Origin: Bisporella sp. PMI_857
Taxonomy: Eukaryota; Ascomycota; Leotiomycetes; Helotiales; Helotiaceae
DNA length: 64,000 nt
Assembly: GCA_021307315.1 (NCBI GenBank)
Contig: JAJSPD010000033.1
Location: 310,001 to 374,000 of the forward strand
Direction of reading: 5' to 3'
The number at the start of each line of letters is the position of its first letter. Positions within the stretch are counted from its first letter, which is position 1. Below are positions 63,746-64,000 of the stretch, one piece after another. The position numbers and the translations under genes are program-made. Under the pieces are notes generated by a model. It had not been told where the DNA came from. It was given only the letters and a program-made list of their open reading frames with translations, and made no database searches.

Positions 63746-64000
63746 CCGAAACTCGCTGCTTTATTGGCGAAGTGAACGAGATACTTCGCTGACCCACAGG
63801 ACGATAATACGCGGTGGCGGGGCACCCGCAAGCACTGTAGGAGGACAGACTTAGTCACAAACACGTGAGATGACTACGGTTGAAACCAAAAAAGTCATGT
63901 GTCTGCGTTGCGATCAAGGCGAAAGCAGTACTGAGATGGGTATGTAGGATGGGAAAGCTGTGTTAAGGAGCCTAACTAGTGCTCTTCACGCGTAAACGCA

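Noticed and set aside
1..64000. CRISPR arrays, tRNA or rRNA genes
   Set aside because: No regular spacer-repeat pattern and no sequence that folds with tRNA A/B boxes was found; the window is eukaryotic.

Overview
This window is eukaryotic, almost certainly from a filamentous ascomycete (Pezizomycotina). The genes carry short GT-AG introns (about 45-210 bp). The families are typical of that group: UPC2-like Zn2Cys6 regulator, HET domain, nucleoside phosphorylase-NACHT-ankyrin NLR, tannase/feruloyl esterase, Baeyer-Villiger monooxygenase, Dabb protein, WrbA-type quinone reductase. The transposons are also fungal: Tad-type LINE, Fot1/pogo, Tc1, Helitron, Ty1/copia and TGTAAC-type LTRs. No tRNA, rRNA, CRISPR array or prokaryotic operon signal was seen.

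Layout. 0-9.8 kb is a graveyard of decayed genes and transposons: a Tc1 end, an APH-like pseudogene, a kinase-like pseudogene, a degenerate repeat field, a LINE remnant split by two solo LTRs, and a complete Fot1/pogo element carrying two nested solo LTRs. 10.3-11.7 kb is an apparently intact UPC2-like transcription factor. 13.5-21.6 kb is transposons again (solo LTRs, Helitron piece, a 5.2-kb copia element with identical LTRs but a stop-ridden polyprotein). 21.7-38.4 kb is an accessory metabolic stretch: tannase-like esterase, alpha/beta hydrolase, BVMO, Dabb protein, NAD(P)-binding reductase, cupin and WrbA quinone reductase look intact, while three zinc-type MDR dehydrogenases and a sugar transporter are broken. 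39.1-45.3 kb is a nearly full-length Tad-like LINE with an intact endonuclease/RT/RNase H ORF2. 47.6-48.8 kb is a secreted solute-binding-like protein. 49-52.5 kb holds solo LTRs and an orphan zinc-knuckle ORF1. 53-64 kb is an apparent self/non-self recognition island: a 1,559-residue PNP-NACHT-ankyrin NLR, a divergently transcribed protein of unknown family, and a HET-domain gene.

How parts may work together (inference). The BVMO, alpha/beta hydrolase, reductases and quinone reductase could form an oxygenation/ester-cleavage route, eroded by loss of its dehydrogenases and transporter. The NLR and HET genes fit fungal allorecognition and programmed-cell-death machinery. Decay looks dominated by C:G-to-T:A transitions (Trp codons to TAG, Arg CGA to TGA, Asp to Asn, Cys to Tyr), as expected from repeat-induced point mutation or a related process.

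Exon joins, target-site duplications (TSDs) and repeat families were worked out by reading the sequence. No database search was run, so family names rest on recognised motifs.
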